Assembly (NCBI GenBank): GCA_021781475.1
Contig: JAJXWT010000007.1
Location: forward strand, 1 to 40,389
Direction: 5' to 3'
DNA: 40,389 bases
Source: a bacterium
Lineage (GTDB): Bacteria > Patescibacteriota > Saccharimonadia > Saccharimonadales > Saccharimonadaceae
The notes beneath the pieces are model-generated. The model made no database searches and was not told where the DNA came from. It was given only the letters and a program-made list of their open reading frames with translations. Both the position numbers and the translations under genes were made by a program. Positions 21,245 through 30,608 of this stretch are shown in pieces. Numbering within the stretch: the first letter of the stretch is position 1; the number at the start of each line of letters is the position of its first letter.

Positions 21245-24160
21245 TCATACGACAAAGCTCAGTAATTTACCTTTGATGTAAATCACTTTTTTGGGCGCAC
21301 CGGCTAGGTGGCGCTTTACATTTTCGTCTGCAAGGGCGAGTTTTTTGATTTCGTCTTCGGTCGCCTCAACACCAATTTCTAACTTAGCGCGGACTTTACC
21401 ATTTACTTGCACGACAATTGTCATGGTGTTGGCAACAATCTTACTGTCGTCCCACACAGGCCAGGCAACAAAATCTAACTGATCATTGTGCCCCAATTGC
21501 TCCCATAGCTCTGCGGTCATGTGCGGCGCAAGGGGCTGGAGTAACTGGACTAAACTTTCGATCGCAAACTGCCATTCGGGTGTAAAACCAGCGGTTTTTA
21601 GCTTATACAGCTCGTTGGTATATTCCATTAATGCGGCAATAGCCGTATTAAAGCTTAGGCGGTGCATGTCGTCGGTGACTTTTTTGATCACGGCGTGCGT
21701 CAAGCTTTCGAGCTGCGCCGTGTCGCCCGTGCCCTGCGTGTCGCTTTCCATGTATTCTTGGGCTAATGTCCATACGCGGTTAATAAAGCGGTACACACCA
21801 GTAATGCCGCGGCTGCTCCAACTGCTGTTTTCGTTGATTGGCCCTAAAAATAGCTCAAACGTGCGGAGCGCATCGGCTCCATAACCTTGGTCAATTACCT
21901 CTAGCGGGTCAACCACGTTGCCTAGGCTTTTACTCATTTTTCGGCCATCTTCGGCTTGAACGAGCCCGTGGTAGACAAGCTGGCCCACCGGCTCCTTAAA
22001 ATCAGTCAGGCCCATATCTTTGAACACATGCGTCCAAAAACGAACATACAGTAAGTGCGCTACCGCGTGATCACCACCAACATACATATTAAGCGGCGCC
22101 CAGTAATTGGCTTTTGCCGGGTCCCACGCCTGATTATTGTTATGCGGGTCGGCGTAACGGAGCAGATACCAGCTACTACAGGCGTAGCCGTCCATGGTGT
22201 CGGTTTCGCGCGTAGCGGGCCCACCGCAAGACGGACAGCTTGTGTTCACCCAATCCGCCTGGGCGCCAAGGGCCGACGTACCATCGCCACGGGGGGCAAA
22301 ATCTTGAATATCGGGCAAAAGCACTGGCAAATCCTCTTTTGGCACTGGCACAGCGCCGCATTCGGGGCAATGGATAATCGGGATTGGCGCGCCCCAGTAG
22401 CGCTGGCGGCTAATTAGCCAATCGCGCATTTTGTAAGTAACTTTAGCCTTACCCAGGCCTTGTTGTTCAAGCCATGCTACGATTTCTTCGCGGGCTTCGC
22501 TGCTTTCCATACCATCAAATGCGCCAGAATTGATCAATATGCCTTCGCCATGATAAATTCCCGGCTTGTAAACTTCGCCAGCCTCATATGCTTTTACTGC
22601 TTCGCGCGCACGGGCAACGCCATCAATCCAGTGTGAAATACCGTCTTCGGGGCTCGTATCTCGCTCTTTGATAAAGTCTGCCTCAATATCTTGTAGGCCG
22701 CCCCATACGACTTCATAATTTTCGCCAGCCTCTTGTTCTTGCGCAACCTGGCTTGCATTATCAAGTATCGCCAAGTACATAAAGCTGTACGATCGCCGAT
22801 TGCTTTTTTTGTTCGGGTTGTAGTAATAAGAATTTGTAGGCTCACCAAGTTGTATAAGCTCTTGGACTTCAACATAGCCAGCTTCTTCGCGCAGTTCGCG
22901 CAGCGCAGCTTGTTCATACGTCTCGCCGGCCTCAAGGCCACCAGCAACCAGCCAACGCATATTATTCGCGTTTTTGTTGAGTAGGCTCATAAACTGCTTG
23001 GTGTTTGGGTCATACCCAATAACAACTGGGCCTGTCACGTCAACAGGGTCCGGCAATACAGTACCAAAATCTTGCACGACAACCCGCTCAATAGGCAACT
23101 TAAACTTAGTCGCGAATGCAAAGTCCCGCTCGTCGTGCGCTGGCACGGCCATAATGGCGCCAGTGCCATAACCACCAAGCACGTAATCGGCGATCCAAAT
23201 GGGGATTTTTTGGCCGGTTGCCGGGTTAATAGCGTAGCTGCCGGTGAACACACCGGTTTTTTCTTTGCCTTCGCTTTGGCGCTCAATTTCATCTTTTTTG
23301 ACTGCTTGGTCAATATAGGCCAACACGGTTTGCATCGTATCCTCGGTTACCAGGCTTTTTGCCAACGGATGTTCCGGCGCTAACACCAAAAATGTCGCGC
23401 CAAAAATGGTGTCGGGGCGGGTGGTAAACACGGTAATCTGATCATTACGGCCATCAAGCGTAAACTGAATCTCGGCGCCTTCGCTGCGGCCAATCCAGTT
23501 TTGTTGAGCAACTTTAATTTTATTTGGCCAGTTTAGGTCGGGCAACTCGTTCAGCAGCGCATCGGCGTAATCGGTAATCTTAAAGAACCATTGTTTCATG
23601 GCCTTTTTTTCGACAACGCTTTCACAGCGCCAGCAACGGCCGTCAATCACTTGCTCGTTTGCAAGCACGGTTTTATCTTTAGGGCACCACCACTGCATGG
23701 CCTCTTTTTGGTAGGCCAGGTTGCGTTCGAACAGCTGCGTAAAAATCCACTGTGTCCAACGGTAATATTGTGGATCGGCCGTATTAATTTCGCGGCTCCA
23801 ATCAATACTTGCGCCCACACGTGTCAACTGATTTTTAAAGTTCGCGATATTTGTTGCCGTTGTTTCCTGTGGTATTTTACCAGTTTTTATCGCGTAGTTT
23901 TCGGCCGGCAAGCCAAAGCTGTCCCACCCCATTGGGTATAACACGTTATAGCCAAGCGACCGCCGAAATCGAGCAACGGCGTCCACGATGCTGTGCTCTA
24001 AAAAATGCCCCGTGTGCATGCCAACCCCGCTTGGGTACGGGAACATGCCGCTCACATAGAACTTTGGCTTACTGTCAAAATCCGTTGCAGCATAGCGAGC
24101 ATCGCTCGCCCATTTTCGCTGCCATTTTGGCTCAATTTCGCTTGGGTTGTATCGTTTCAT
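21245..24160 (-). CDS. leuS: Leucyl-tRNA synthetase with an inserted Nudix domain
   Basis: LeuRS charges tRNA-Leu. Class I motifs are present: PYPSGVGMHTGH (HIGH motif as HTGH, residues 49-52) and KMSKS (741-745). The CP1 editing domain shows TVFTTRPDTIFGATF and AIMAVPAHDERDFAFA. Inside the editing domain region, about residues 376-515, lies a complete Nudix box (GGLEAGETYEQAALRELREE, 407-426), an addition not found in ordinary LeuRS and the reason for the 971-aa length. Two zinc-type clusters follow (CPECGAVPVP, CPSCGG). TATAAT ends 8 nt before the ATG without a ribosome binding site. Confidence 0.95.
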   Translation of the reverse strand: MKRYNPSEIEPKWQRKWASDARYAATDFDSKPKFYVSGMFPYPSGVGMHTGHFLEHSIVDAVARFRRSLGYNVLYPMGWDSFGLPAENYAIKTGKIPQETTATNIANFKNQLTRVGASIDWSREINTADPQYYRWTQWIFTQLFERNLAYQKEAMQWWCPKDKTVLANEQVIDGRCWRCESVVEKKAMKQWFFKITDYADALLNELPDLNWPNKIKVAQQNWIGRSEGAEIQFTLDGRNDQITVFTTRPDTIFGATFLVLAPEHPLAKSLVTEDTMQTVLAYIDQAVKKDEIERQSEGKEKTGVFTGSYAINPATGQKIPIWIADYVLGGYGTGAIMAVPAHDERDFAFATKFKLPIERVVVQDFGTVLPDPVDVTGPVVIGYDPNTKQFMSLLNKNANNMRWLVAGGLEAGETYEQAALRELREEAGYVEVQELIQLGEPTNSYYYNPNKKSNRRSYSFMYLAILDNASQVAQEQEAGENYEVVWGGLQDIEADFIKERDTSPEDGISHWIDGVARAREAVKAYEAGEVYKPGIYHGEGILINSGAFDGMESSEAREEIVAWLEQQGLGKAKVTYKMRDWLISRQRYWGAPIPIIHCPECGAVPVPKEDLPVLLPDIQDFAPRGDGTSALGAQADWVNTSCPSCGGPATRETDTMDGYACSSWYLLRYADPHNNNQAWDPAKANYWAPLNMYVGGDHAVAHLLYVRFWTHVFKDMGLTDFKEPVGQLVYHGLVQAEDGRKMSKSLGNVVDPLEVIDQGYGADALRTFELFLGPINENSSWSSRGITGVYRFINRVWTLAQEYMESDTQGTGDTAQLESLTHAVIKKVTDDMHRLSFNTAIAALMEYTNELYKLKTAGFTPEWQFAIESLVQLLQPLAPHMTAELWEQLGHNDQLDFVAWPVWDDSKIVANTMTIVVQVNGKVRAKLEIGVEATEDEIKKLALADENVKRHLAGAPKKVIYIKGKLLSFVV

Positions 24161-24222
24161 TACCTGATATTATATCATGGCACGGCGTCGCGGCCGACAA
24201 CACAACCCCTTTATACTGGCAG

Positions 24223-25740
24223 TTACAAAGAATTTGTAATGTTAAAACTTGCGCCTGTTGAATACTGATTTTGAAGGCTTGTCGAATCTGGCATGCCTAA
24301 GCCCGATGCCACGTTGTTGTAGCGGTTATAAAACTCGCTTAACGGTATAGAATTGCCCGGTGTTGCAACGGTTGTTTTTGAATCATAGGCAAAGTTCATG
24401 GTGCCGGTAATGTTTGTTGTCGTGGAGCCAGCCGTTGTATCCATGTTCAGATCCAATTGCTGTAACTGGTGTGTCCACTGACTAATCCATACGGTGTAGG
24501 TGGCATTGGTTGTGCCGGTGCCTGTCGACGGCGTGGTCGAGCTGTTACTTAATGAGCTATCGCACGCGTTTAGGTCTTTGTAGGCCGGCGTGCCCCTGAC
24601 AGCCGTACCGAATGCTTTTGCATTGGCTTCGTTCCACCCGAGCACATAGCCCTGGTTACCATTTTTGAGGCCAAGATCTTGCTTAACCGTAATGAATGGG
24701 TTCTTTTGGTATGCGTCTGCAATAGCACTTGAATTATCATTCATGTGTTTCTTAAGTGCATCTACCTCACACTGCATCATAGTGCCAGTAGTTTGGTCGC
24801 TGCTTTTAACATCGGCAAGCGTTACCTTGACCCACTGATCTTGCAAGGTGCCAAGGCCGCTCAAAAACGAATCTAGCGCACTGTTCGAAACACCCTGCGC
24901 CTCAGCAACCGTTGAAAGTGCCTGTTTTAGATTGTTTAGCTGAAAGTACAGCACACTGTCTTGTAGCGACAGCATAACCTTACCGCCGACACTAAAGGCT
25001 TTGCCGCTGTAATCCATGTCGACTGTCGCATCGAGTAAGCCTGCATTTTTGTTCGCGGTTTCTGTGGTTAGCTTTATGTCTTTTAGGGTTATGGCGCTAT
25101 CGAGTTTTTGGTTAAGGGTTAGAACCGAATTTGTCTGTACCGCTTTTGCCGATAATAACTGGCCAAGCGCATCGCGCACGACGTTCTGCGGTTTTTGATA
25201 AATAACAAAGTAGTACGCGCTTGCGCCGCCCGCAAGCAGCAACGCGACGACAAGTGCAATCACTGGGGCAAGCCACTTTTTCTTTGCCTTTGGCGTAGGC
25301 GCAGGGCTTGGGGCGGCAGGTGCTGGCACTACTGTGGCTGGCTGACCGAACGGCGATACCGGCACAACTGGCACGACAGGCGGCTGCTCACTAAAATTGG
25401 TCGTTGGTTGTACCTGTTCTGGCGCGACAACCGGGGCGGCTACTGGTTCTGGGGCTTGCTGTTGGGCCATGGGGGCAGTATACGTTGGCTCGGGCTGTAC
25501 AGGCGCGATTGGCGGTTCGGGATCGGGGGTCAGCTCGCTTGGCGCTGGTTCACCAAATGGGTTCGTTGGCTGTTCTTGATCTTGCGGCACCACCGGGACC
25601 TCTGTGGGCGGCACGGTAATTTGCTCGGGCTGCGGCTCGTCTGGTACGGTGCTTTCCGTTTGGTCTGGTGTAAAAGGTTGGTATACGTTATCAGTATCCG
25701 GCGTATTCGCTGGTGCCTGATTGTCATTTTGGTCTGGCAT
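24223..25740 (-). CDS. Pro-rich membrane-anchored protein with large outer domain, 505 aa
   Basis: About 160 residues of low-complexity Pro/Glu/Val/Gln sequence precede a basic stop-transfer (KAKKKWLAP) and one membrane helix (VIALVVALLLAGGASAYYFV). The outer part of about 310 residues includes KPQNVVRDALGQLLSAKAVQ and a Ser/Thr-rich region, similar in layout to LppX/LprAFG-like or DUF-type lipid-binding folds, but not recognised as any of them. AGGGGAAG precedes the ATG. Its role is probably at the envelope. Confidence 0.6.
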   Translation of the reverse strand: MPDQNDNQAPANTPDTDNVYQPFTPDQTESTVPDEPQPEQITVPPTEVPVVPQDQEQPTNPFGEPAPSELTPDPEPPIAPVQPEPTYTAPMAQQQAPEPVAAPVVAPEQVQPTTNFSEQPPVVPVVPVSPFGQPATVVPAPAAPSPAPTPKAKKKWLAPVIALVVALLLAGGASAYYFVIYQKPQNVVRDALGQLLSAKAVQTNSVLTLNQKLDSAITLKDIKLTTETANKNAGLLDATVDMDYSGKAFSVGGKVMLSLQDSVLYFQLNNLKQALSTVAEAQGVSNSALDSFLSGLGTLQDQWVKVTLADVKSSDQTTGTMMQCEVDALKKHMNDNSSAIADAYQKNPFITVKQDLGLKNGNQGYVLGWNEANAKAFGTAVRGTPAYKDLNACDSSLSNSSTTPSTGTGTTNATYTVWISQWTHQLQQLDLNMDTTAGSTTTNITGTMNFAYDSKTTVATPGNSIPLSEFYNRYNNVASGLGMPDSTSLQNQYSTGASFNITNSL

Positions 25741-25792
25741 AATCTTCCCCTATATGTAAGCTGTTACCATTATCATATCACACCGCTTATGG

Positions 25793-27079
25793 CTATTGTA
25801 AACTCTCAAAAAAGCGGCGCTTTTTTTCCATCCATTCAGGGCTTTGGCGCACAAGTTGCGCGGCTTCGGTTATAAGGCATAGGTCTTTAACAGCCTCTTC
25901 GAGGTAAATTGTATTCTGTGAGCCCTTGGCTAATATCACGCCACCGGGCTCGCTGACCGTGCGGATAAATTCGGCGGCCTGTATGGGGTTTTTAAACGAC
26001 TTGACCTGGCAACCCTGCCTACGGGCGGCAGGCGCAAGGTAACGCTCTGTTTCGGGGCCGACAGTAACCACCCAGGCAAGCGAATCGCCACGGCAAAAAT
26101 CCCCTAAGGCCTGGTGCTCGTGCTCGCTTGTTTCGCCAAGTTCACGCATATCACCCAGCAAGGCAATCCGCTGTGGCGCCTGGCTAAACACACTGTACAA
26201 AGTACGGAGCGCGCCAATGGCCGCTGCCGGGCTTGAGTTATAGCTATCGTCGATAACCCATGTATTGTTCAGGCCTTTTAGTAAATTCATCCTGCCTGGC
26301 ACGGGCCTGATTTTTTGGGCGCCGGCAGCAATGCTGTCGGTTGCCATACCCAGCGCCAAACCAACGCTTATGGCAGCCATAACGGGGCGCAGGCTATGTT
26401 CGCCAAGGACACGTACCTGCAGCGCAAAACCCTGAGCGACGGTTGGGCCGTACGCCGTGCACGTATAGCCATTTGCCACGTCGTACTGGCCAATTTCGAG
26501 CCGATACTCCGCCGTATCATTCACGCCGTAGGTGGTAAAATTAGGGGTTTTTTGTAAGCTCGCGTAGGCGCTGTCGACATCATCGCGATTAATAAACGTA
26601 AACTTTGAAAAATCGCTCACGCCAAGTTCTTCTTTGGCAACAGCATCCATGGTTTTAAAGAATTCCATATGCTCTGGCGTCACTGCGGTCACCACTGCAT
26701 AATCTGGCTGCAAATAGCCCCCAAACGCGGCGATATCACCCGGGTGGTCAGTGCCGAGTTCTTGTACGATTACGTCCACATCGGTTGGCTGCTGCACGCG
26801 TACACGTGCCGCTTTAAACACCGCCAGCCATGCCACTACACTGCGTGGGTTTAGGGGGTATTCGATACCCAAGATACCAAGCGGTGCACTCATTTCGGTG
26901 TTGTGATTGTTCATGTCCATACGCACACGGAGCTGCCCACTCAGCACGGTACCAATCGCGCGTTTGGTGCTGGTTTTACCAACGCTGCCAGTTACAGCAA
27001 TCAGTTTTACCTCGGGGTGCTGTTCAAAATAGCGCCGCACGTAGCGCTCAAGCTGCTTTTGGATAAGTTTTTTCATCAT
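25793..27079 (-). CDS. murF: MurF-like Mur ligase (UDP-MurNAc-tripeptide:D-Ala-D-Ala ligase)
   Basis: MurF adds D-Ala-D-Ala to UDP-MurNAc-tripeptide. The ATP site is VTGSVGKTSTKRAIG; NNHNTEMSAPLGIL replaces the usual NNEIGVP; VIDDSYNSSPAAAIGAL and LLGDMRELGETSEHEHQALG are the central and C-terminal MurF signatures. At 428 aa it is somewhat short and starts directly before the ATP site, so the usual N-terminal UDP-sugar domain is largely missing. That could mean a divergent substrate handling. A TACAAT box lies 8 nt before the first of two adjacent ATGs. Its dipeptide supplier ddl is at 39063. Confidence 0.85.
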   Translation of the reverse strand: MMKKLIQKQLERYVRRYFEQHPEVKLIAVTGSVGKTSTKRAIGTVLSGQLRVRMDMNNHNTEMSAPLGILGIEYPLNPRSVVAWLAVFKAARVRVQQPTDVDVIVQELGTDHPGDIAAFGGYLQPDYAVVTAVTPEHMEFFKTMDAVAKEELGVSDFSKFTFINRDDVDSAYASLQKTPNFTTYGVNDTAEYRLEIGQYDVANGYTCTAYGPTVAQGFALQVRVLGEHSLRPVMAAISVGLALGMATDSIAAGAQKIRPVPGRMNLLKGLNNTWVIDDSYNSSPAAAIGALRTLYSVFSQAPQRIALLGDMRELGETSEHEHQALGDFCRGDSLAWVVTVGPETERYLAPAARRQGCQVKSFKNPIQAAEFIRTVSEPGGVILAKGSQNTIYLEEAVKDLCLITEAAQLVRQSPEWMEKKRRFFESLQ

Positions 27080-27149
27080 ATGCTTCCATTGTAACGGTTA
27101 TGCCCCACATAATGAATACGCGTGGCATCTTTTATACCGCGACAGGCGC

Positions 27150-27527
27150 CTAGTGGCCGCGCTCGAGCTCGTGGATCCTATCGTGCCCCAGGCCGTAATG
27201 GTGGGCAATTTCGTGCCACAAGGTGCGCTTAACGCGCTCAAACAGTTCAGCCTCGCTATGCGATACCGTAAGCAGCGGCTGCTTGAACAGGGTAATTTTG
27301 TCGGGTAGAACAAAGGTGTAGCCGGCGCCACGAGCAGTAAGGGGGATGCCTTCGTACAGGCCAAGTAACAGCTCGTTTTGGCGCACACCCTGCTTTTTTA
27401 GCTGTTCGGGTGTTGGCGCTTCGGCGAATGTAATTGCAACGTTATCAAGGCCCGTAATGTACTGCTGTGGCAACTCATCCATGGCGCGCGTAATTAACGC
27501 ATCAAACAGATTATCTGGTAAATCCAT
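27150..27527 (-). CDS. Minimal zincin-like metallopeptidase, 125 aa
   Basis: The metal site LWHEIAHHYGLGHDRIHELE matches the HExxHHxGxxHDR pattern of the small zincin-like peptidase family (PF06262 type). The protein has no signal peptide or membrane helix and should be cytoplasmic; its substrate is unknown. The ATG at 27527 is chosen because TATACT (27534-27539, minus strand) ends 6 nt upstream; a longer in-frame start at 27566 would sit upstream of this promoter. Confidence 0.88.
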   Translation of the reverse strand: MDLPDNLFDALITRAMDELPQQYITGLDNVAITFAEAPTPEQLKKQGVRQNELLLGLYEGIPLTARGAGYTFVLPDKITLFKQPLLTVSHSEAELFERVKRTLWHEIAHHYGLGHDRIHELERGH

Positions 27528-27533
27528 AGTACC

Positions 27534-27539
27534 AGTATA
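27534..27539 (-). promoter_or_regulatory. -10 box for a leaderless peptidase mRNA
   Basis: TATACT on the minus strand is 6 nt from the ATG at 27527 and there is no ribosome binding site. Confidence 0.6.
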
Positions 27540-27659
27540 CAGGCGGCAACCTAAGTGTGATACCATAAGCTACATAAACAAGGAAGCTGGCAAGTAACTT
27601 ACCTTCGGGCAAGCGGTTCACCACTCGATACCACACTGCAGTAGGGTTCCTACGCGCAA

Positions 27660-27688
27660 TAAATACCCCGCCAACGGTGGGGTATTTA
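27660..27688 (-). terminator. Intrinsic terminator of the aldo/keto reductase gene
   Basis: TAAATACCCCGCC and GGTGGGGTATTTA form a 13-bp stem (one G-T pair) with a 3-nt loop, just past the stop at 27704. Confidence 0.75.
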
Positions 27689-27703
27689 TATATTGGGGCA
27701 CAT

Positions 27704-28546
27704 CTACTCGCGGTCAAAGGCATCGGGGTCGGGGCCAAGGCGAACCCCGGTATTTAAGTCCGAGATTGCTGCAAGTTCATCGCTTGTCAGTTCAAAATCG
27801 AATATGTCGCGGTTTTCAATAATCCGGCTTACGTGGTCCGACTTTGGTATCACCACCAAGCCTTGTTGGATATGCCAGCGCAACACCACCTGTGCAGAGG
27901 TTTTGCTATATTTTTTGGCAATGTCAACCAGCGTAAGATTGCCCAACAAATCGGCGATACTTTTTTGGCCACCAAGTGGCGCCCATGATTCAACTTGAAT
28001 GCCGTAACGCTTGGCATATGCCCGCACAGCCTCTTGCGTAAACGTGGGGTGTAGCTCAATTTGCAAAACGGCCGGCACGGTTTCGCTTTTTTGCAGCAGC
28101 TCGTCGAGATGGTGCGGCTGAAAGTTGCATACGCCTATCGACTTAATGCGCCCGCCTTTATATAGCTGCTCCATGGCTTTCCAGGTTTCCACCATTTGCC
28201 CACGGGCGGGGTGCGGCCAGTGCATAAGGTATAAATCCAAGTACTCAAGGCTAAGCTTTTGCATGCTTGTTTCGAATGCCTTGGCCACGTTATCAAACCC
28301 GTGGTCACTGTTCCATAGCTTAGTCGTGATAAATAACTGCTCGCGGGGCACGCCACTTTTGCGGATCCCTTCGCCTACCGCTGCCTCGTTACCGTACATA
28401 GCCGCGGTATCAATCAGCCGATAGCCGTTTTGTATAGCCGCCGCCACATTGTCGGCCGTTATGTCACTTGGCATCAAAAACACGCCAAGCCCTAACTGCG
28501 GCATTTGTACGCCATTGTTTAGTGTTACGTTTGGAATATCATTCAT
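27704..28546 (-). CDS. Aldo/keto reductase, 280 aa
   Basis: NADPH-dependent carbonyl reduction is expected. The tetrad is visible: Asp and Tyr in YRLIDTAAMYGNE, Lys in FITTKLWNSDHG, His in LYLMHWPHP. The coenzyme region includes GVCNFQPHHLDELL and VVIPKSDHVSRIIEN. Length and order fit the AKR5-like bacterial group (2,5-diketo-D-gluconate reductase type), though the natural substrate is unknown. AAAGGAGG precedes the ATG. It is a single-gene unit. Confidence 0.94.
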   Translation of the reverse strand: MNDIPNVTLNNGVQMPQLGLGVFLMPSDITADNVAAAIQNGYRLIDTAAMYGNEAAVGEGIRKSGVPREQLFITTKLWNSDHGFDNVAKAFETSMQKLSLEYLDLYLMHWPHPARGQMVETWKAMEQLYKGGRIKSIGVCNFQPHHLDELLQKSETVPAVLQIELHPTFTQEAVRAYAKRYGIQVESWAPLGGQKSIADLLGNLTLVDIAKKYSKTSAQVVLRWHIQQGLVVIPKSDHVSRIIENRDIFDFELTSDELAAISDLNTGVRLGPDPDAFDRE

Positions 28547-28682
28547 AGCTTGCCTCCTTTATCCTGCTTACTGTAATTTGCCCACCGACATCCTAGCCAA
28601 TACTGGCCACTAACCCTAATTAAACAATAGCTACAATTGCGGTGCTGTCATATATTTTACTATTTTAGGCTATCAACGTGAG

Positions 28683-29375
28683 TTAGTATTTTACCTCTAC
28701 CCCACCGAGCGCTACGGTGCCGGTAATAATAAGCAGCGGCGTATCTTTTGCTGCGCTCGCGTCGGCTTTAACGTCAACACCGCCTAATAGCACGAGTACC
28801 TCGGACTTTACGGCTACGCCAGCCGGTACTTTTATGTTTACACCACCCATAAGCGCAAAAACTTCAATTGTTGCATTGCTAACAATTTTTGATTCGCGCA
28901 AATCTAGCTCCACGCCGCCCATAATGGCTGTCGCTTTGCCACCCGTGTATTTATCGGTCACAATCCGTTGCCCCGAACCGCTCATTAACGCAAATTGGTC
29001 GCTCGTATTAACGCTGCCTACGGCCTTTTTTAGCTCACCACGCGCTGGGCGCGTGAGTATCTGCACGCCAATCAGGGCAATCACGACAGGCCAAAATAGC
29101 TCCCATACCGTAAACGACACTACGTTATTAATATTTAAAAATGACACGGCACCGATGCCTATTAAAACGAGGCCCCACAGCCAATTTTTTGCGCTCGATA
29201 TCAGCGATAGTACCCCTGCCAAAACAAATAGTAACGGCCACGTGCCCGCAATAAAGACGCCAAGATGGAATAAACCAATGGCATCCATTAGCGCTAATAC
29301 GCCCGCCGAAATAAATAAAGCACCAATTACCGCCCGCGGCACCGACACACGTTGCGCACTCATGCCCTGTTGCAT
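28683..29375 (-). CDS. LiaF-like membrane protein (DUF5668 plus LiaF C-terminal domain)
   Basis: Four membrane segments lie within about residues 14-107 (RAVIGALFISAGVLALMDAI, LGVFIAGTWPLLFVLAGVLS, WLWGLVLIGIGAVSFL, LFWPVVIALIGVQIL). A C-terminal beta-repeat domain follows, with recurring xxIMGGVELDL, ALMGGVNIKVP, VLLGGVDVKA and VALGGVEVKY units. This matches LiaF-type proteins, which in Firmicutes inhibit the LiaRS envelope-stress system; no LiaRS genes are adjacent here. ATAGGAGAG precedes the ATG. Confidence 0.85.
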   Translation of the reverse strand: MQQGMSAQRVSVPRAVIGALFISAGVLALMDAIGLFHLGVFIAGTWPLLFVLAGVLSLISSAKNWLWGLVLIGIGAVSFLNINNVVSFTVWELFWPVVIALIGVQILTRPARGELKKAVGSVNTSDQFALMSGSGQRIVTDKYTGGKATAIMGGVELDLRESKIVSNATIEVFALMGGVNIKVPAGVAVKSEVLVLLGGVDVKADASAAKDTPLLIITGTVALGGVEVKY

Positions 29376-29454
29376 AATACTCTCCTATGTTATGGCTTAA
29401 TCATAGCGACTCCACGTACCGCAGGGTATGAGAATTTTAACAAAAAATACACAA

Positions 29455-29482
29455 AACCCGCACCGGGGTACCGGCGCGGGTT
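29455..29482 (-). terminator. Intrinsic terminator of the alcohol dehydrogenase gene
   Basis: AACCCGC pairs with GCGGGTT, with an inner CCGG/CCGG stem. On the minus strand a T-rich tail (GTTTTGTGTATTTTTTG) follows. Confidence 0.85.
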
Positions 29483-29498
29483 AGCGTACCCAGCCGCC

Positions 29499-30548
29499 CT
29501 ACAGTGTTGCGTTATCAATCACAAAGCGGTAGCGAACGTCTGAATTCATTACACGGTCGTATGCTTTATCAATGTCATCTGCCGAAATCACCTCGATTTC
29601 CGCCCCTAAGTTATGCTCGCCACAAAAATCTAGCATTTCTTGGGTTTCGTTAATACCGCCAATGAGCGAGCCAGCGAACGAACGCCGACCGCCAATTAGG
29701 GCACCTGCTTGCACTGGTATGTGTTCTGCGGGGGCGCCCACGTTTACCAATGTGCCGTCCACCTTAAGCGTCTGCAGGTAGCCGGTCAGGTCAATATCAG
29801 CGCTGCTCACCGTGTTAATTATCAAATCATAGGTGTTGGCCAGCTTTTTCAGCGCGCCCTCTTCGCTCGTATTCACGTAGTTATCGGCGCCAAGCCTTAT
29901 GCTGTCGTCGCGTTTTTTGTCGCTGTGCGACAACACGGTTACCTCGGCGCCCATGGCATGGGCAATTTTTACCGCCATGTGGCCAAGGCCGCCTAGGCCA
30001 ATCACGGCCACCTTTTTGCCAGGGCCAGCGCCCCAATGGTGTAGCGGGGAGTAAGTGGTAATGCCAGCGCATAATAATGGCGCGGCGTGATCAAGCTCTA
30101 GGCCGTCCGGAATGCGCAGCACAAAATCTTCTTTTACAACAATGTGGCTGCTGTAGCCGCCCTGTGTGCGTTCGCCATCGGTATACTTGTTTACACTGTT
30201 ATAGGTGCCAACCATGCCATTCACGCAAAATTGTTCTAGGCCCTGCTGGCAGTATTCGCATTCGCCGCACGAATCCACCATGCAACCAACGCCAACCCTG
30301 TCACCAACCTTATACTTTGTAACCGCAGGGCCAACCTGGGCCACTACGCCGGCAATTTCGTGACCCGGCGTTAAGGGGAACTCGATATTGCCCCATTCTT
30401 GCCACGCCGTGTGGATATCGCTATGGCAAATGCCAGCATATTTAATTTCAATCAATACGTCTTTTGGCCCTACATCGCGCCGGGTAATTGTCGTTTTTTC
30501 AAATGGACCATCGGCGCTAAAAACTCCACGTGCTTGTGCTTCTATCAT
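29499..30548 (-). CDS. Zinc-dependent NAD(P) alcohol dehydrogenase (YahK/CAD type)
   Basis: A medium-chain dehydrogenase of 349 aa. Catalytic zinc ligands are in GICHSDIH and PGHEIAGVV; the structural zinc site has four cysteines in [15 protein letters not shown]; the coenzyme fold carries [15 protein letters not shown]. It resembles bacterial YahK, a broad NADPH aldehyde reductase of the cinnamyl alcohol dehydrogenase group. TAGGAGGC precedes the ATG. The nearby aldo/keto reductase suggests a general carbonyl or fermentation-end-product role. Confidence 0.95.
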   Translation of the reverse strand: MIEAQARGVFSADGPFEKTTITRRDVGPKDVLIEIKYAGICHSDIHTAWQEWGNIEFPLTPGHEIAGVVAQVGPAVTKYKVGDRVGVGCMVDSCGECEYCQQGLEQFCVNGMVGTYNSVNKYTDGERTQGGYSSHIVVKEDFVLRIPDGLELDHAAPLLCAGITTYSPLHHWGAGPGKKVAVIGLGGLGHMAVKIAHAMGAEVTVLSHSDKKRDDSIRLGADNYVNTSEEGALKKLANTYDLIINTVSSADIDLTGYLQTLKVDGTLVNVGAPAEHIPVQAGALIGGRRSFAGSLIGGINETQEMLDFCGEHNLGAEIEVISADDIDKAYDRVMNSDVRYRFVIDNATL

Positions 30549-30608
30549 TGTGCCTCCTAAACTTACTTTATGTTCGCATATACTAGTTAAGCAAACTTTG
30601 CTGAAATT

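Noticed and set aside
25195-25875. 226-aa plus-strand ORF rich in Trp, Arg and Gly
   Set aside because: It lies antisense to the Pro-rich region of 24223-25740 and crosses into the murF gene; composition is typical of a shadow frame.
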